The translations under genes and the position numbers were made by a program. From NCBI RefSeq assembly GCF_900129965.1, contig NZ_FQXM01000008.1, forward strand, positions 1 through 64,000: DNA of 64,000 nt, written 5' to 3'. Below the pieces are notes generated by a model, which did not search any database, was not told the DNA's origin, and worked only from the letters and a program-made list of their open reading frames with translations. Positions 61,746 to 64,000 of the stretch are shown piece by piece. This stretch comes from Clostridium grantii DSM 8605 (GTDB lineage: Bacteria; Bacillota; Clostridia; Clostridiales; Clostridiaceae). How positions within the stretch are numbered: position 1 is the first letter of the stretch; each line of letters begins with the position of its first letter.

Positions 61746-63629
61746 ATGTCTAAAGTAAAATCCTTAAAGGAATTAAACTCTTTAAAGGAAGAATATAAAA
61801 AATTAATCCAAAACCGACTATCAGAAAATTTCGAACCACAGACTAGTAATATTGATATTCTTGTCTGTGGTGGAACTGGTTGTCATGCTTCTGGTGGTTT
61901 AGAGGTGATTGAAGCCTTAGAAAAAACCATATCTTCAAACAATCTGCAAGAAAAGGTTAAAGTTATTTCTACTGGGTGCTTTGGTTTTTGCGAAAAAGGG
62001 CCAATTGTAAAAATTATGCCTGAAAATATTTTTTATATTGAAGTAACTGCCCAAAAAGCAGAAAAAATCATTGAAGAGCATATTTTAAAAGGGAATTTAG
62101 TAGAAGAGTGTTTATTTAAAAGTCCTGAATCTGGTGAAAACTTACTCAAACAAACTGATCTCCCTTTTTACAAAAAACAAATGAGAATTGCTTTGCGTAA
62201 TTGTGGACTTATTAACCCAGAAGATATTAGAGAATTTATCGCAATGCAAGGATATGAAGCATTAGGATTAGTTTTAGAATCTATGTCTGCCGATGAAACA
62301 ATTAATAGAATAAAACTTAGTGGGCTTAGAGGACGTGGTGGTGGTGGTTTTCCTACAGGACTAAAATGGGAATTCACAAAAAAATCAAAATCAGATATTA
62401 AATATGTAATCTGCAATGCAGATGAAGGTGACCCTGGAGCTTTTATGGATAGAAGTATATTAGAAGGAGATCCTCATTCTATTCTTGAGGCTATGGCTAT
62501 TACTGGATACTGCATAGGAGCTAATAAAGGCTATATTTACATAAGAGCAGAATATCCACTTGCTATACAAAGACTAAAAATCGCTATGAAACAGGCTTAT
62601 GATTTAGGATTAATAGGAGAAAACATACTAGGAAGTAATTTTTCATTTCATATTGATTTAAAATATGGTGCCGGTGCTTTTATATGTGGAGAAGAAACTG
62701 CCCTTATTAATTCAATAGAAGGTGGTCGTGGAGAACCAACTGTTAAACCGCCATTTCCAGCACAAGTTGGATTATGGAAAAAACCAACTAACATTAATAA
62801 TGTAGAAACTCTAGCTAATATAAGCCCAATTATATTAAAAGGTTCTGAATGGTTTAATTCTATAGGAACAGAAAAAAGTAAAGGAACTAAAGTTTTTGCT
62901 TTAGCTGGAAAGATAAATAACGTGGGCTTAGTTGAAGTTCCTATGGGTATCACCCTTAGAGAAATTATATATGAGCTAGGTGGGGGAATAAGAAATAATA
63001 ATAAATTTAAATCCGTTCAAACAGGCGGTCCTTCTGGTGGGTGTATTCCTGTAGATTATTTAGATACTCCAATTGATTATGAAAGTTTAACTGCCATTGG
63101 TTCAATGATGGGCTCTGGTGGAATGATTGTCCTAGATGAAGAAGATTGCATGGTGAATATTGCTAAATTTTATTTAGAATTTAGTGTAGATGAATCCTGT
63201 GGAAGATGTACTGCTTGTAGAATAGGAAATAAACGCCTTTATGAAATACTAACTAAAATAACTGAGGGTAAAGGTGAACTTCAACATTTACAAGATTTAA
63301 AAGATTTAGGCACCATGATTAAAGATGCTTCTTTATGTGGTTTAGGTCAAACTTCTCCAAATCCTATTCTTAGCACAATAAACTTTTTTTATGATGAATA
63401 TGTTGCTCATATTAAAGATAAATCATGTCCTGCAGGAGTTTGTACAAACTTATTAAAATATTATATATTACCCGAAAAATGTATCGGTTGCACAGCTTGT
63501 GCAAAAGTATGCCCTGTTAATTGCATATCTGGCACTGTAAAACAAGTACACTTAATTGACCAAGATATTTGTATTAAATGTGGTGCTTGCTTTAACAGAT
63601 GTAAGTTTGATGCAATTACAAAAAAATAG
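61746..63629 (+). CDS. hndC: NADH-binding flavoprotein subunit of bifurcating hydrogenase, NuoF-like (HndC/HydB)
   Basis: 627 residues. The N-terminal thioredoxin-like [2Fe-2S] domain (CGGTGCHASGG and STGCFGFC) is followed by the NuoF core: GLRGRGGGGFPTGLKWE (FMN/NADH loop), NADEGDPGAFMDR, GEETALINSIEGGRGEP and ESCGRCTACRIG for a [4Fe-4S] cluster. Two C-terminal [4Fe-4S] motifs follow (CIGCTACAKVCPVNC and CIKCGACFNRCKF). It oxidises NADH, or forms it, as part of an electron-bifurcating trimer with ferredoxin. AATTAACATGGAGGGATTGAT holds its RBS. Confidence 0.93.
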   Translation: MSKVKSLKELNSLKEEYKKLIQNRLSENFEPQTSNIDILVCGGTGCHASGGLEVIEALEKTISSNNLQEKVKVISTGCFGFCEKGPIVKIMPENIFYIEVTAQKAEKIIEEHILKGNLVEECLFKSPESGENLLKQTDLPFYKKQMRIALRNCGLINPEDIREFIAMQGYEALGLVLESMSADETINRIKLSGLRGRGGGGFPTGLKWEFTKKSKSDIKYVICNADEGDPGAFMDRSILEGDPHSILEAMAITGYCIGANKGYIYIRAEYPLAIQRLKIAMKQAYDLGLIGENILGSNFSFHIDLKYGAGAFICGEETALINSIEGGRGEPTVKPPFPAQVGLWKKPTNINNVETLANISPIILKGSEWFNSIGTEKSKGTKVFALAGKINNVGLVEVPMGITLREIIYELGGGIRNNNKFKSVQTGGPSGGCIPVDYLDTPIDYESLTAIGSMMGSGGMIVLDEEDCMVNIAKFYLEFSVDESCGRCTACRIGNKRLYEILTKITEGKGELQHLQDLKDLGTMIKDASLCGLGQTSPNPILSTINFFYDEYVAHIKDKSCPAGVCTNLLKYYILPEKCIGCTACAKVCPVNCISGTVKQVHLIDQDICIKCGACFNRCKFDAITKK

Positions 63630-63652
63630 TATGAGAAAGGAGGATTAATAAA

Positions 63653-64000
63653 ATGATTAATCTTACTATAAATGGTTTCAAAGTCAAAGTCCCAGAAAAA
63701 ACTTCAATTTTAGATGCTGCAAAATCTATAGGTGTACATATTCCAACACTTTGCTATCTTGATTTACATGATATAAAAATGGTAAATAGAACTGCTTCTT
63801 GTAGAGTGTGTGTAGTAGAAGTTGAAGGTCGTAAAAATTTAGCTCCTTCTTGTGCTACAGAAGTATCAGAAGGAATGGTTGTAAAAACCGATACTTTAAG
63901 AGCTATAAAAACACGACGTGCTATGGTAGAACTTTTATTATCTGATCACCCAACTGATTGTTTAGTTTGTGAAAAAAACACTCACTGTCAACTTCAAACT
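63653..64000 (+). CDS. hndD: [FeFe]-hydrogenase catalytic subunit, N-terminal part (cut by window end)
   Basis: 116 residues to the window edge, in frame. A plant-type [2Fe-2S] ferredoxin domain has Cys residues in PTLCYLD, SCRVC and PSCATE. Then comes the His-ligated [4Fe-4S] motif HPTDCLVCEKNTHC (H-x3-C-x2-C-x5-C). This order matches HydA/HndD of bifurcating hydrogenases; NuoG-like proteins share the start but the HndA-HndC neighbours favour hydrogenase. RBS AAAGGAGG precedes ATG at 63653. The H-cluster domain is outside the window, so catalytic residues cannot be checked. Confidence 0.88.
   Translation, partial: MINLTINGFKVKVPEKTSILDAAKSIGVHIPTLCYLDLHDIKMVNRTASCRVCVVEVEGRKNLAPSCATEVSEGMVVKTDTLRAIKTRRAMVELLLSDHPTDCLVCEKNTHCQLQT

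Overview
The window looks like a chromosomal segment of a low-GC, spore-former-type anaerobe of the class Clostridia, most probably a Clostridium. Reasons: strongly AT-rich DNA, purine-rich GGAGG-type ribosome binding sites, frequent TTG starts, oxygen-defence and redox genes of anaerobes (flavodiiron protein, an electron-bifurcating [FeFe] hydrogenase), class II GalT, and Gram-positive surface features (LPXTG anchor, LTA-synthase-like protein). No species can be named from sequence reading alone.

Layout. 1-1.5 kb: 5' end of an IS110-family transposase, a long AT-rich stretch with transposon debris, and tRNA-Leu(CAA). 1.7-6.8 kb: cupin, MsrA, an unusual fusion of a truncated UvrD-like ATPase with a LexA-type self-cleaving domain, DegV, and a flavodiiron protein. 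6.9-14.3 kb: a polyphosphate block with four Ppx/GppA-family proteins and polyphosphate kinase. 14.4-17.2 kb: heavy-metal P-type ATPase with its ArsR/CadC repressor and operator. 17.3-20.8 kb: two tiny disordered proteins, a family of palindromic repeats, a DnaQ-type exonuclease, GalT and a small MITE-like element. 20.8-30.5 kb: a ten-gene Mrp/Mbh-like cation antiporter operon, a textbook sigma-54 promoter, three 17-bp dyads that look like enhancer sites, and a sigma-54 activator gene.

31-46 kb is the most interesting region: a sulfoquinovose (SQ) catabolic locus. It holds a YihQ-type sulfoquinovosidase with every known substrate-recognition residue, an RpiB-like isomerase with altered phosphate and ring-opening positions, an iron-type alcohol dehydrogenase, a TauE-type exporter, a two-subunit transketolase and an ABC sugar importer. 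The set matches the sulfo-transketolase (sulfo-TK) route: SQ to sulfofructose, to sulfoerythrose, to sulfoerythrulose, to sulfoacetaldehyde, to isethionate, with two-carbon units captured as xylulose 5-phosphate. Copies of a 19-bp palindrome lie upstream of the pieces and suggest a common repressor. A 1581-residue sortase-anchored GH50 (beta-agarase family) protein sits in the middle of the locus and has its own, different upstream dyad.

46.7-60.8 kb carries housekeeping and signalling genes (ArsR regulator, RNase Z, lipoprotein esterase, two-component system, deoxynucleoside kinase, LTA-synthase-like protein, MazG-like protein, amidase, ArgR, M16 protease). 61.2-64 kb begins a trimeric NADH/ferredoxin [FeFe]-hydrogenase operon whose catalytic subunit runs off the window. 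Gene functions are inferred from recognised motifs and family resemblance; no database search was run.
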